This document shows positions 22,378 through 33,035 of a DNA stretch of 64,000 bases, piece by piece. Under the pieces are notes generated by a model. The model ran no database searches, had not been told where the DNA came from, and was given only the letters and a program-made list of their open reading frames with translations. Each line of letters starts with the position of its first letter. The stretch's first letter is position 1. The stretch comes from Paraphaeosphaeria minitans (lineage: Eukaryota > Ascomycota > Dothideomycetes > Pleosporales > Didymosphaeriaceae): NCBI GenBank assembly GCA_015832175.1, contig WJXW01000004.1, positions 1,302,001-1,366,000 of the forward strand. The letters are read 5' to 3'. The translations under genes and the position numbers were made by a program.

Positions 22378-24651
22378 ATGCAGCGCCCAATCCGCCCGCT
22401 ACCAAACATTTTCTCTTCTTCTTCTTCACTCTTGTTCTTGCTGAGGCCGCGGGCGACTCACACCTCGGTGACTCACTCACCTTGTTTCGCAGTACATAGC
22501 CAGCACAAGCTCTCCCGTGTCACCGCCACCCCCGGACACACCATACAGCACCAGCCCAGGCGCAACGCATCTTCGCGAACCTACACGCAGATCGACACAC
22601 GGCCCTTCACTCCGTTGGTGAACATGGACGCCGCTACGCAAGTACAGGCCGTCGAGGCCCTGACGGGCAAGCTGAAGGCCCTCGGCATCAACGAGCTACC
22701 CGCCGAACCAAACACGTACCCTGCGCTCAATCCGTTCGACCTATACCGCTCGCACGTCGCCGAGTTGCTATCCAAATCCACCGGCATCGATTCCAAGATT
22801 GTATGCCCCGCATTGCAGAGAACTGTCAAGACCGAGCATGGCGACCTTCAAATGGCTGTGGCCGCCCTCCGACAGAAGCGCAAGGACATGAAGGAGTTCG
22901 CACAGGAGATCGCAAACGGCTTCCCGGCATCTCCATTAATTGATAAGGTTGTTGTCATGGACGCGCTTTTAATGTTCTGGTTCAAGCCTCAGCACTTGAC
23001 CAGTCTCGTGGTCCCTGCTGCGCTGAAGTTTGGCAAGTCGTACGGCTTCAACAACTTCCAGGGTCTCCGGGACCCGGCCGATCCCTCCAAGGGCCGCAAG
23101 AAGATGATTGTCGAGTTCAGCTCGCCTAACATCGCGAAGCCTTTCCACGCTGGCCATCTGCGAAGCACAATCATTGGTGGTTTCCTCGCGAACTTGTACG
23201 ATGCTGCTGGCTGGGACGTTACCCGAATGAACTACCTGGGCGACTGGGGCAAGCAGTACGGTGTTTTGGCTATCGGCTTCGATCTGTTTGGATCCGAGGA
23301 GAAGCTCGTCGAGAACCCCATTGGCCACCTCTACGACGTCTACGTGAAGATATCAAAAATCCAAAAAGACGAGGACGAGAAGATGAAGGAGCTCAAGGCA
23401 AAGATCGAAGAGCTGAAAAAGGAGGAGAAGGATACATCCGAACTCGAGAAACAGCTCCAAGAAGTTGCCGACAATGGCGTGGACGAGGGGGCGAGGAAAT
23501 ATTTCAAGAGGATGACAGAGGGCGAACCCGTCGCTCTGGGCATCTGGAAGCGCTTCAGGGATCTTTCGATCGAGAAGTACAAGAGAACATATGCCCGACT
23601 CAACATCCGCTACGACGACTACAGTGGTGAATCGCAAGTCAAGGAAGAGAGCATGGACCACGCAGCAAAGGTCATGGAGGAGAAGAAAGTTAGCGAGAAC
23701 AGTGAGGGCGCTATCATCGTCGATCTCACCAAGTACTCAAAGAAGCTGGGCAAGGCAGTGGTGAGGAAGAAGGATGGTACATCGCTTTATCTCACCCGTG
23801 ATATCGCTGCCGTGTCGGAGCGTTACGAGAAGTACAAGTTTGATAAGATGATCTACGTTGTAGCCAGCCAGCAGGATCTCCATCTCGCTCAGCTCTTCAA
23901 GATTCTCGAAGCCATGGACTACAAGGACCTGGCTGCTGCGTGCACGCACATCAACTTTGGAATGGTGCTAGGCATGTCGACTAGGAAGGGAACTGCGAAG
24001 TTCCTGGACGACATCCTCGAGACCGTCGCCGAGAAGATGCACGAAGTCATGCGCACGAACCAGGCCAAGTACGAGCAGGTCGACGACCCCGAGGCGACCG
24101 CCGACATCCTGGGCATCTCCGCCGTCATGGTGCAGGACATGAAGGGCAAGCGCATCAACAACTATACCTTTGACATGGACCGCATGACGAGTTTCGAAGG
24201 CGACACGGGCCCATACCTGCAGTACGCGCACGCCCGCCTCTGCAGCATTACCCGGAAGGTCACGGCCGCCGTCCCCGAAATCGCAAACATCGACCTTGCC
24301 TCCGCCGCGGACCTCACCCTCATCACAGAGACTCAGGGTATCGATCTCGTCCGCCAGCTCGCCGCCTGGCCCGACATCTTCATCAACACGCTCAAGACGC
24401 AGGAGCCCACCACTGTGCTGACGTACCTGTAAGTCCTCCGTTCTTTCTATTATCTTTTTCAAGATAGCAAATGCTAACCCCCCCTTAGCTTCAAGCTCAC
24501 GCACGCCCTCTCATCCTCGTACGACCACCTCCAGATCCTGGGCTCGGAGCGCGAGACCATGCTCGCGCGTCTGGCGCTGTACACGGCCGCCCGCCAGACG
24601 CTCAACAACGGCATGCGCATCCTGGGTCTGAGCCCCGTCGAGCGCATGTAG
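22378..24651 (+). CDS. Arginyl-tRNA synthetase, probably dual cytosolic and mitochondrial
   Basis: A class I synthetase that charges tRNA-Arg with arginine using ATP. Exons 22378-24428 and 24489-24651 (60-nt intron) encode 737 residues from the first ATG. The HIGH-type signature appears as FHAGHLRST (residue about 256) and the KMSKS-type loop as GMSTRKGTAKF (about 532). The C-terminal anticodon-binding domain ends LGLSPVERM. The first 82 residues are Arg/Ser/Pro/Thr-rich without acidic clusters (MQRPIRPLPNIFSSSSSLLF), a typical mitochondrial presequence. A second in-frame ATG at 22624 (MDAATQVQAVEAL) starts a normal cytosolic enzyme of 655 residues. One gene may therefore serve both compartments through alternative starts. 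A lysine/glutamate-rich coiled insert lies near residues 325-360. Confidence 0.96.
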
Positions 24652-25010
24652 GATTGGTGCGAGTTCTCGTTTATCAACTACCTTGAGCGGCGGATCAGGA
24701 TTGCGAGCACGCTGTGCTGTTTCCTGAGGGGAAGGGGGCTGCTGAAGTGTAGCAACGTTGTTTACTTACCAGGGCCGTGGCACAGAGAGAAGAGGCGAAT
24801 CCGTGGACTTTTGTCGAGCGGGGTGTGTATTGCATATTTGCGGCGTTGGAATTAGCATGTTTAGTTTCGGTGGATGGGTTACACTGGAGGGTACCGGATT
24901 GATACCACGGTAGAAGATCAAAAAGCAATAGTCAAGTATTTATCCATGTTACACCGCTCTCTTTGGCAATCAAGTGCGACGTCCTTTCACCATCGTGTCG
25001 CGCTCAAGCC
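24652..25010. other. Short gap between convergent genes
   Basis: About 360 bases separate the arginyl-tRNA synthetase stop from the CofD-like stop; both 3' untranslated regions and terminators must be here. Nothing else seen. Confidence 0.6.
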
Positions 25011-26609
25011 TCACCCCTCAAGCGTATTCCGCCTCACCTTCTCCTTCCTCGGATCCCGCCTCCCCATCGTAACCTCCAACGCCTGCACCAACCCCTTCTC
25101 ATCATAACGCGTGAAACCCTCTCCCTCCCCGCGCCGCCCATACACCTTGATCGTCTCGATCCCAAGCGCCTTCAACGCCTCCCGCTCCACCGCCGGCGTC
25201 CCCGGCCCCGAAAGGTGCACCACGTGCGTGACGTAGTTGACGTACTCTTCTTCCTTGAGCGCGCTGGAGTTAGGGAGAGCCTGGCTCTCGGCACACGCCT
25301 TGGCGATGGCGCCGACGAAGTCGAGCGCAGAGAAGGGCGTGGCGGAGGGTCCGGTCTCGCGGTCGTTTGTGCTGTTGAGGACCAGGATCTTGTACTTGAT
25401 GCTGGCATGCGCGACTGCGGTGCCGACGCCCTTGAGGATGAGCGACGGTATCAGGGAGGTGTACAAGCTCCCGATGCTGTATATGATCGCCTGCGCACTG
25501 CCAAGCGCCGCGAGAACGGCGGGGTTGGCTGCCAGTCGGATTTCCTGGCCGTACGGGTTGATGTACCAGAGCCGCTCGATGCGGGCGGGGAGGTCGTCTT
25601 CGTCGGTTTTGCTAAAGTTGATGTACTGCTTCCGCAGCGTGGGCAGGGTGCCGGGGAGATTTGCGTCTTCGATGGCGTCGTGGCGCTCTGTGTCTTCGTG
25701 GGCGGTGAGGGGGGTGGTGTCGAGGGCAGTGGTTTCGGACGGGTGCGAGATGGAGTTTTGGCCCGTGATGATGGTGCCGTTGGAGAGACCGGCGGAGATG
25801 TGGTGCGTGAAGTTTGTGTTGACTGTTGTGTGTTGGTTTGAGAGAGCACTGTGGAGGTACTTGAGGGTGTCTTACTGGCGGGGAGGACGGAGGTGTGATT
25901 TGGGACCGAGCAAATGCTAGAGAGGAGGTAGATGGCGGACTCGAGGGAGCCGGTGAAGAGGCGGGCGCTGGTGTCACGTTTACGTATCAATAAGCTGTTC
26001 AGATGGAAGTCATGGGAGGGTGTCTCACCCTGTCAGAAACAAGTTACCGATACTCGCACCGGAGAAGTCAAACGTTGAGCTCGGCCGCATTCGCTTCAGG
26101 ATCTCGAAGTTGGCTGAGTTGAGGATGGCTCGCATGAGCTCCTTTTTGGCGGTCGAGATGTTGGTCCAGAGGCTGTGACTGGCGTCCACGAATTGTATCC
26201 ATTCTTGCCGGGCGGTGAATTGGTCTTTTGGCAAGCGGTGGTTGAAGAAGATCTTGATGGCGGCCTTTTCGCTGTCGTCGTGGTCGGGGTCGTCTGGGAT
26301 CAGGCGCACGAGACGACCTGGGGAATGGGTCAATATTGCAACATGGAGTATTTTGCGATGACACATACTGCGAACATCGCCAATTCCTGGTATATGTCAA
26401 CGATGGGTTTATATATCTTTAAGTTGCCTACCTGGTCCTCCAAACACCCTTATCAACTCGGACGAGCTACCGCCATTGTCGCTGATTGGGATCACATAGC
26501 TCAGCTGGCACTTCTTGTCCTCTCTGACAGCCTTGAACACATCGACTAGGTTGTTCGCAGCGCTTCCGCCGGAGAAGACGACGATACCTTTAGGCTTGGT
26601 GCTGGCCAT
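25011..26609 (-). CDS. CofD/YvcK (UPF0052) family protein
   Basis: Four exons in gene order (26609-26432, 26317-26029, 25967-25876, 25822-25011; introns 114, 61 and 53 nt) give 456 residues. The Rossmann-like CofD/UPF0052 fold is indicated by the N-terminal strand GIVVFSGGSAANNLVDVF, the loop ISDNGGSSSELIRVFGGPG and the later segment FDFSGASIGNLFLTGARLF. The piece AAIIYSIGSLYTSLIPSL (as QAIIYSIGS here) is also typical. Bacterial relatives include CofD, which transfers 2-phospho-L-lactate to the deazaflavin FO, and YvcK/GlmR, a UDP-sugar-binding regulator of carbon use. Fungal members are uncharacterised, and fungi are not known to make coenzyme F420, so a regulatory or nucleotide-sugar-binding role is more likely. 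All junctions restore family-like sequence, so the model is solid although the function is open. Confidence 0.87.
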
Positions 26610-27193
26610 GGTTCTGATTGGAGGAGGTGGAGGAGTGACAAGGTCGGCTTGGCAGGCACAGCACGGTGACGTATCTTGAAGCTAGGTCTACTACGAAGGC
26701 TGCATTCCAGTAACATATATATGAGTGTAATTTCAGTTGGCCACAGTAGCCTTTCGGTAGTACTCAAGCGCGAAAGGTGCCTGTTCATAATTGGGAATGA
26801 GCTGAGGGGGAGAAGGAGTCATCCCTCTGGCAGAATTACCAAATCTGGACAGCTCCCGCTTGCAACACGGAGCATGCCACGCATAGTATTTGGTGACCCG
26901 GCATTGATTCCGCCTCTCACAGTGACTTTGAAGCATGCATAGGTCAATTTGGATGATACTTTTGGTGCATTGAGGAATTTGTACAAATTGAGTCCTCGGC
27001 TCAAGGAGTCGTAAAGTACACTAACGCCCACCCTCACTTGCCACAAAACGCATACTCGTCCCCCGCCAGCGTCCCTTCGCAGAAACAGTGCAAAACTGGC
27101 TTCACTGTACAGGGCGGGCCGCGTACCAGGGCGAAGATGACCCTCAAGCTCTCGTCCAGTCCCCACATTCAGCCTTCGACACGCGGGCTGAGC
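26610..27193. other. Intergenic region upstream of the CofD-like gene
   Basis: Contains the promoter of the CofD-like gene (right to left) and the 3' end of the next minus-strand gene. No additional gene is supported; open frames on both strands lack domains. Confidence 0.5.
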
Positions 27194-27511
27194 CTACGCC
27201 TCCTGTGCACCAGCCTCCTCACGCTCCTTCCTCCGTGCGCGCTTCTCGAGCAGGGCGTCTCGTCGGTCGGCCAGGACCCTCCACTGTCGCTGCTCGACGC
27301 CCATGAGCCAATATCCAAAGCTGCCGCCGATGCCTGCGAAAATGGGGTAGACCCAGAGCGACTCGCGGTTGAAGAGGGGGCGCATCTCAATGCCGAGCTG
27401 CCACAGCCTCACGCCGACGCCTGCGTTACGTCAGTGGTAGCTCCAAGTGGTGTCCGGAGGGGTGGTGAGAGGCCTACCGAAGCCGCCCCAGAAGAGCACC
27501 TTGTGGACCAT
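27194..27511 (-). CDS. Small inner-membrane protein, probable complex I accessory subunit
   Basis: Exons 27511-27478 and 27420-27194 (57-nt intron) encode 86 residues. It starts MVHKVLFWGGFGVGVRLWQL, continues GIEMRPLFNRESLWVYPIFA with a hydrophobic segment (YPIFAGIGGSFGYWLMGV), and ends in a charged helix (ALLEKRARRKEREEAG). The arrangement, a short matrix lead with one or two membrane spans and an Arg/Glu-rich tail, resembles small fungal NADH:ubiquinone oxidoreductase subunits (NUXM/NDUFC2-like), but I assign this from memory of the pattern and not from a diagnostic motif. The first exon has only 34 coding bases, so the start is easily missed. It is divergent from SHG1. Confidence 0.7.
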
Positions 27512-27961
27512 TGCGGGCGATTTGGAGCTCGTGAGTGTGCGAAGGGTGACGTGGTGGCTGCAATCGGGGAATTGCAGATGCTATCGCGATAGCTCAGGGG
27601 CGAGGGGTTGTGGTGTTGTGCGGTCGCGTTCTGCTCGCCCAGCCGGGATGTGAGGCCTGTTCGCGGCGGAGCTTGAGGTTGCAAACTACCGGTGGAGGTC
27701 ACGTGTGCCAAGACACAAGGGAACCGCAATGCGGCGACCACTTCACAGGCACTTTTGTAATGCAACTGCTTGGAAACATGTCCTTCGCAGCGCCCATTAT
27801 TAGACTGCGCCTGCAACCGCACGCGCAGCCTTACTGACTCTGTGCGCGACCAATCGCTGCGCCTGTCCCGTTCCTTGTCTCTACCGCAACACCTGTGTCG
27901 TGCGCGACATTAACACGACCGCAAGCCGCTCAGCGCCGCACATTCGCAACAGCCACTCGCT
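27512..27961. promoter_or_regulatory. Shared divergent promoter, small membrane protein and SHG1
   Basis: The two start codons are 450 bp apart on opposite strands, so this segment must hold both promoters. No TATA box is obvious. Confidence 0.5.
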
Positions 27962-30168
27962 ATGGCAGACGTAGGCCGCAAACGCGCACTAGATGGCGAA
28001 GCTGGGAATCGCCCAAACAACAAACCAAAGACCTCGGAGCTTCCCCTGGAGCAGTCCAAGCGCGCCGCCATCGACCAACTCGTGCACACCTTCCGCAAAA
28101 AGGGCGAGTTCGACAGCATTCGCAATGCAGTACGAGCGCAATTTGAGGCCAGCGTACGTCTATCATTCATTTTGCCTCACCGCGTGCAACTATTGACTCT
28201 CGACAGCCCGCCAAAGCAGACCTCCTGGAATCTCTCGCAGACCTGGTCGACCGCGAAACCGACAAGAACCCCTCATTGCTATCAAGAGATCCGAACATGG
28301 CCGCAGGACTAATCGAAGGCGCTGGGGAGCGCAGCGACATATACAAAGCAGCACGCGATGCAATTGAACAAATGGTCAACAACCTCATAGAATCCCAAGG
28401 CCGCGACAAGATGCGGGAGTACCGCGTTGCTGAAGTCGGCGCAGATGTCGCTACCGAAGAAGAACAGCGGGGCAGCAAGAGCGAGGAGGAGTGGCTCCGT
28501 GAGATAGAGCAGAGGCGAAGCGAGCGCGAAGCTGTAAGGGAGAAGGAGATGGAAGAAGAGCGCGTGCGTGAAAAGGAGGAGAAGGCGAGGAAAGAAGAAC
28601 GCCGTCGTCGCGAGCGGGAAGAAGATGAGACTCGTGCAAAGGAACGCCAAGAACGTGTGGAAAAGAGGCGACAGGAGGAAGAGGAACGTAGACGCCTAGA
28701 TCGTGAGCGTGTCGAACGCGAGAAGGAAGAAGAAAAGCAGAACAGAGAGAAAGAGGAGTCCGAGCGTGCTGCCCGCCTTAAGAGGATCCGGGAAGAGGAC
28801 CGAGAACGTGAACGAAAGTTCGAGGAGGAACGGCAACGCGAGCGCGAACGAGAGCGTGATCGCGACCGGGACCGCCGTCGTGATAGCCGGCGCGAGCACC
28901 GTCGTGGCAGTCGAGCACGCAGCAGGACTCCAGATCGACGCAGAGACCGTTCGAAGGATCGCGATGACAACCGCGCAACGACCAGACGCAGGTCGCGCAC
29001 AAGGTCACCCGAGCCTATCAAGGATATCGAGCCGGAAGATGTCAAAATGGAGGTTGACGATGATTTGGCCCTCAGAGCTCTGCTCCAGGAAACCGAGGAA
29101 ATGAAGAAGTCCAAGTCTCGTGGCCCTTTTCTCTCACGGCGTTCAGTATCACTCGAGCCTCCACTACGAAAAGCACGCCCACCAAAGTCGTTGGTGCCAG
29201 AGGACCCGATTGCTGCTAGACTGGCCGCAATCGAAGGCAAATTACACTCACCAGCAACAAAGCTCAACACCAAAGCAGAAGCCAGGCCTGAAGCTTCGCC
29301 AGCTTTACCAACAACCCCAAAAGACCACCGCACCCCTATGGAAGAAGGCCTTATTCTCAAGTCTACTGAGTCGGAAGCCAAATCAAGATGGGACAGAGCA
29401 CCCGATAGCAAGCACGACAAATACCGGGGCCGCTCGCGGTCACGCAGCATCGCTCGTAGCGTGAGCATGCGCAAGCACAGCCGAAGCCGTTCACGGGGAA
29501 GCCGTGTCGACAGGCGCGCGTCCCTCATCGACGACGACAAGCGTGCCTCCCGGGCCCGCGACGACAGCAGACGCCGGGGCAAAGACGACCGCGACGACCG
29601 GCGCTCCCGCCGGCCCCGAAGCCCCTCCCGAGAAACCTACTCCAGCCGCCGCAAGTCCCGCCGCAGCCCCTCCCCCGACGACCGCCGCAAAGACCGCGCA
29701 AAGTCCCGCTCGCGCTCTCGTTCCCGCGGCGCCGCAAGAACCCACGACCGCTCACCCGCACGTCGCCGCGGCGGCGGGAGTCGCTCCCGCTCCCGCAGTC
29801 CCGACCGAGACCGAGGGAACGACCGCTGGGCGCCTGGCGGCGGTGGCCGCAGACGCGACGACAGCCGCGACAGGAACGATCGCGATCGCACGGACGACAG
29901 GAGACCGCGCCGGGACGACAGGAACTTTCGCCGAAAGGACTACGACCGGTACGATGGGAACAGGGAGGGCAGGACGCGCCTGCAGGAGTCGGATAGGTAC
30001 CTTCCTGGGCGGGAGGCTGCGGGTGATGACCGCGGCAAAGAGCGTGAGCGTGAGCGTGGGCGTGAGCGGAGCCGGGATCGTGGTGACCGCAGACGCCGGG
30101 ATAGGACGAGGAGTCGGAGCAGGAGTCGCAATCGGAGTCGCAGCAGGAGTCGCACGAGGCGCCGTTAG
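27962..30168 (+). CDS. SHG1: SHG1/BOD1-domain protein, Set1/COMPASS subunit, with RS-rich tail
   Basis: Exons 27962-28153 and 28207-30168 (53-nt intron) encode 717 residues. The N-terminal 130 residues carry the COMPASS Shg1/BOD1 domain: LVHTFRKKGEFDSIRNAVRA, then after the intron LLESLADLVDRETDKNPSLL and MAAGLIEGAGERSDIYKAAR. SHG1 is a subunit of the Set1 histone H3K4 methyltransferase complex in the nucleus. Residues about 155-285 are a dense Glu/Arg/Lys coiled-coil stretch, and from about 285 to the end the protein is packed with RS, RD and SR dipeptides, ending RSRSRTRRR. That tail is characteristic of splicing-associated proteins and far exceeds the small yeast protein, so a link between H3K4 methylation and RNA processing is an inference. 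Repetitive Arg/Ser codons create long frames on the opposite strand, which I treat as artefacts. Confidence 0.88.
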
Positions 30169-30631
30169 GAGCCGGGGCCATGATGACCGGGATCGCGAGG
30201 ACGGAGGGAAGTCAAGGATCCTGGGTGAGAGCGTGGGAGGTGGGGTGGGGTTTGCGAAGCCGTTTCCTCACGGAATGCAAGCACGCACTCGGCGTTTGTA
30301 CGATCATCAAGTGGAAAGGATCGGAGCGGTGGTTGGGTTCGCCTGCTGGGGTGACATGCCCCGGATAGATCAGTCTACCCGCTTCCCATGCGTAGTAGCA
30401 TCGGTGTAATTCTAGCCAGTCCATCGAGTACCAGCTACACACGACAGGTGGCAAGGCTCGCGCAAAGACTATTGTATTCTCACGTCCGAGCACCCCATCG
30501 CACTTGGGTACCTATGACGTCCCTGAGACGCGGAGGTAGATTTGTAGCGCGCAGCTGCCGATGTCGTGAGAGCACTTTTGACTACATGCCAAGACGCGGA
30601 AGGTGCCGAGCACAAGACAGCAACGTAGGAC

Positions 30632-30688
30632 TCACGATGAGCAGACAACTGACTCGCGATGAGCAGACAACTGACTCGCGATGAGGCA
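30632..30688. repeat. 24-bp direct repeat
   Basis: GATGAGCAGACAACTGACTC is repeated almost immediately as part of a 24-bp unit (two full copies and a partial third). Confidence 0.85.
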
Positions 30689-30834
30689 GACGACTCCAGT
30701 TCTACTGAGAATCCGTGCCATCCACGCGTCTACAGTGAATGCCAGCATCGATGAAGACAGTGCAACGGGCGGTCCGAAGACAATCGGCCTCGGTACGCAG
30801 TGCCTACGTGGGGCAACACGGCACTCGGCCTTTG

Positions 30835-30878
30835 TCTATCTATCTTTCTATCTATCTATCTTTCTATCTATCTATCTT

Positions 30879-30931
<53 letters not shown>

Positions 30932-30933
30932 TT
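30835..30933. repeat. TCTA tetranucleotide microsatellite
   Basis: About 24 TCTA units. The first half is interrupted at regular points by TTTC variants (CTATCTTTCTAT); the second half is pure. Confidence 0.97.
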
Positions 30934-31132
30934 ACATGAAACCGGCCAGCACGACACGAACGATCCAAGGGGCCGGAGAGAAGGTCCGCAGCTGCATGCG
31001 TCGTTGGACCGGTGACTAGACTGCCAACGTAGCGCGTCTACCGTGGCTGGCTCAAGCGACACGAGACCCCGGAGTCTGGACCCTGCACTCGGTGACCGCA
31101 TCCGTACCTACACCTGCACTGCGCAAAGCAAA

Positions 31133-32279
31133 ATGGGATCGACGGTCACGCCCAATGGCACTGTGGTGTTCAACTACCCGTCGGAAGGAGGATATCGTGG
31201 TACCTGCAGCTGCATGCAATCCAATACGCCCTCGTGGTAAGTAAGCGGGTTTGCGGATCGTGTGATTGGACGGGCTGATGGAGGAGTTCCAGGAACAGTC
31301 GGTCATGATGCCACGCCCAGATCTCGAGAGGTTGGGCGTCAAGTATCGGCGAATGTCTTATTTGGCAATTGTTTGACATGTGTACCTTGACACGAGGCTC
31401 ATTCTGCGGGCGCTGGAAAAGAGGTTCCCCGAGGTAAGCTAGGCAGTGACGAGGAGACAGTTCATAGAGACAGCTCATGTGGACAGTTCATAGAGACAAT
31501 TTATAGAGACGGTTCATTGAGACAGCTTATAGAGACAGTTCATAGAGACAATTCATAGAGACGGCTCATAGAGACAGCTCATAGAGACAGCTCATAGAGA
31601 CAGCTCATATGGACAATTCATAGAAGCACTTCATGAAGACAGCTCGTAGAGACAGCTCATATGGACAATTCATAGAAGCACTTCATGAAGACAGCTCGTA
31701 GAGACAGCTCATATGGACAATTCATAGAAGCACTTCATGTAGACAGCTCGTAGAGACGGTTCATGGAGGCAGCTCGTAGCGACGGTTCATGGAAACAGCT
31801 CGTAGAGATGAAACCGAGCGGCCCTCGTTGGCGGGTATACAAGGTGAGATCTATTCTCCTTTGTTCATTCAGCAGTCGATCGTCATGTTTATGCACAGGG
31901 TGATTGTGGTACCACGGTCGGCGGACAAGGATGGCCATATTCATGTCGAGCGAGATCGGGCAGCGATGCTAGACTCAGGCTGGCATTGGGCATAACTAGT
32001 TGACGGAGGTTCGGAACAGCGGTGGATCGAAGCAGGAAAGCGTCATCCGACACCAGGCCAACGTGCAAACGCAGCGATCTGGCCAGTCGATTGGGCGACC
32101 AACATGAAGATGCCGTCCCACGTCGTGTCGGAGGCTTGTTGCCCAAGGTGTATGGCTGGGTATCGCGTTTCAAGCATGCCCTCGAGGAGGCTGCCGCGTC
32201 TGGAGCTGGACCGGTTGGCATGAACGGAGACGAGGCGATTAGCTGTATGAAGACGGTCAAAGAAAATGTACCTAGATAG
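31133..32279 (+). pseudogene. Decayed glutathione S-transferase-like gene
   Basis: Pieces of a GST can be read in order but not in one frame. The start MGSTVTPNGTVVFNYPS (31133) resembles the first beta strand of GSTs. One base later in phase comes ISWYLQLHAIQYALV, which joins through a good intron (GTAAGT...CCAG, ending near 31290) to EQSVMMPRPDLERLGVKYRR. A TGA replaces the expected Arg codon, and then VYLDTRLILRALEKRFPE follows. After the 13-bp repeat array the C-terminal half resumes: ANAAIWPVDWATNMKMPSHV, a frame change, then PKVYGWVSRFKHALEEAAAS up to a TAG at 32277. MPRPDLE, DTRLIL and the FPKV-type helix are typical of fungal GSTs. The middle part (about 90 residues) is missing or replaced. 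I describe the breaks only and regard the gene as non-functional. Confidence 0.72.
31443..31815. repeat. 13-bp tandem array with 52-bp higher-order unit
   Basis: The basic unit is close to GCTCATAGAGACA (13 bp). The first part varies freely between TTCAT and CTCAT forms. In the second part a 52-bp block of four variant units (containing TATGGACAATTCATAGAAGC) repeats about three times, a higher-order structure. The array lies inside the GST relic, beginning directly at the splice donor after the N-terminal domain. Confidence 0.93.
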
Positions 32280-32564
32280 TCGACAAGGACGACGGGCGGG
32301 AGGTCGAAGGCGGCACGCTTGTGGAGATGTACCGTTCCGACCGGGGCAGCGAGTGTCGCGACGCGGGACGGCTAGTTGCCTTAGCTCGAGACGAGGTGAC
32401 GATCATGGCGGAGGGAGCTCTGGGGTTGCACATGCAAAGTACATGCACCGCACACAGGCTTCAAGATGGGAGGCTGGCCGCAAAGCTGTGATGTGCGTGG
32501 TGGTCTGGACAGGCGATCGAGTACAGTGCAGGGCAGGGCAGGTGGGCATTCAGAGTGGTGGGTA

Positions 32565-32600
32565 GTGGTTGGTGGTTGGTGGTTGGTGGTTGGTGGTTAC
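32565..32600. repeat. GGTTGGT 7-bp repeat
   Basis: About five copies of GGTTGGT. Confidence 0.9.
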
Positions 32601-32767
32601 TGTGGGAGCTTGGGCACAGCGTGATGCGAGCAATGGAGACTGGCAGCATCGATGTACCACGACGCGTGCTTGGTGCCTGAGGTCTATATCCGGGCTCGAC
32701 AGGGGGATGCATCAGGCCGACGTGTGAGCTAATTGGGAGGGGCCACGACAGTTGTTTCTAGGACGGC

Positions 32768-33035
32768 AGGCAGGCAGGCAGGCAGTGAGTGGTGCAGTGG
32801 GAGGTGCAATGGGAGGTGCAATGGGAGGTGCAATGGGAGGTGCAATGGGAGGTGCAATGGGAGGTGCAATGGGAGGTGCAATGGGAGGTGCAGTGAGTGG
32901 TGCAGTGAGTGGTGCAGTGAGTGGTGCAGTGAGTGGTGCAGTGAGTGGTGCAGTGAGTGGTGCAGTGAGTGGTGCAGTGAGTGGTGCAGTGAGTGGTGCA
33001 ATGCGTGGTGCGGTGAGTGGTGCGGTGAGTGGTTT
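32768..33035. repeat. 12-bp minisatellite with two homogeneous blocks
   Basis: After a short CAGG run, about 20 copies of a 12-bp unit follow. The first block is GGGAGGTGCAAT (about 8 copies), the second GAGTGGTGCAGT (about 10 copies), then a few CG-containing variants. Because 12 is divisible by three, all six frames stay open, producing long His/Thr, Gly/Ala or Cys-rich artefact frames. Confidence 0.95.

Larger units (their letters stand above)
30169..31132. other. Intergenic region between SHG1 and the GST relic
   Basis: The first 300 bases continue with GC-rich sequence that is open in a shifted frame of the SHG1 tail; I consider it 3' untranslated. Two tandem repeats follow, listed separately. 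No gene seen. Confidence 0.5.

Noticed and set aside
24963..25841. 292-codon plus-strand frame
   Set aside because: It is antisense to the last exon of the CofD-like gene, which has clear family motifs.
27038..27592. 184-codon plus-strand frame
   Set aside because: It is antisense to the small inner-membrane protein gene and has no domain of its own.
29504..30409. 301-codon plus-strand frame rich in Ala, Thr and Gly
   Set aside because: It is the shifted-frame shadow of the SHG1 RS-rich tail.
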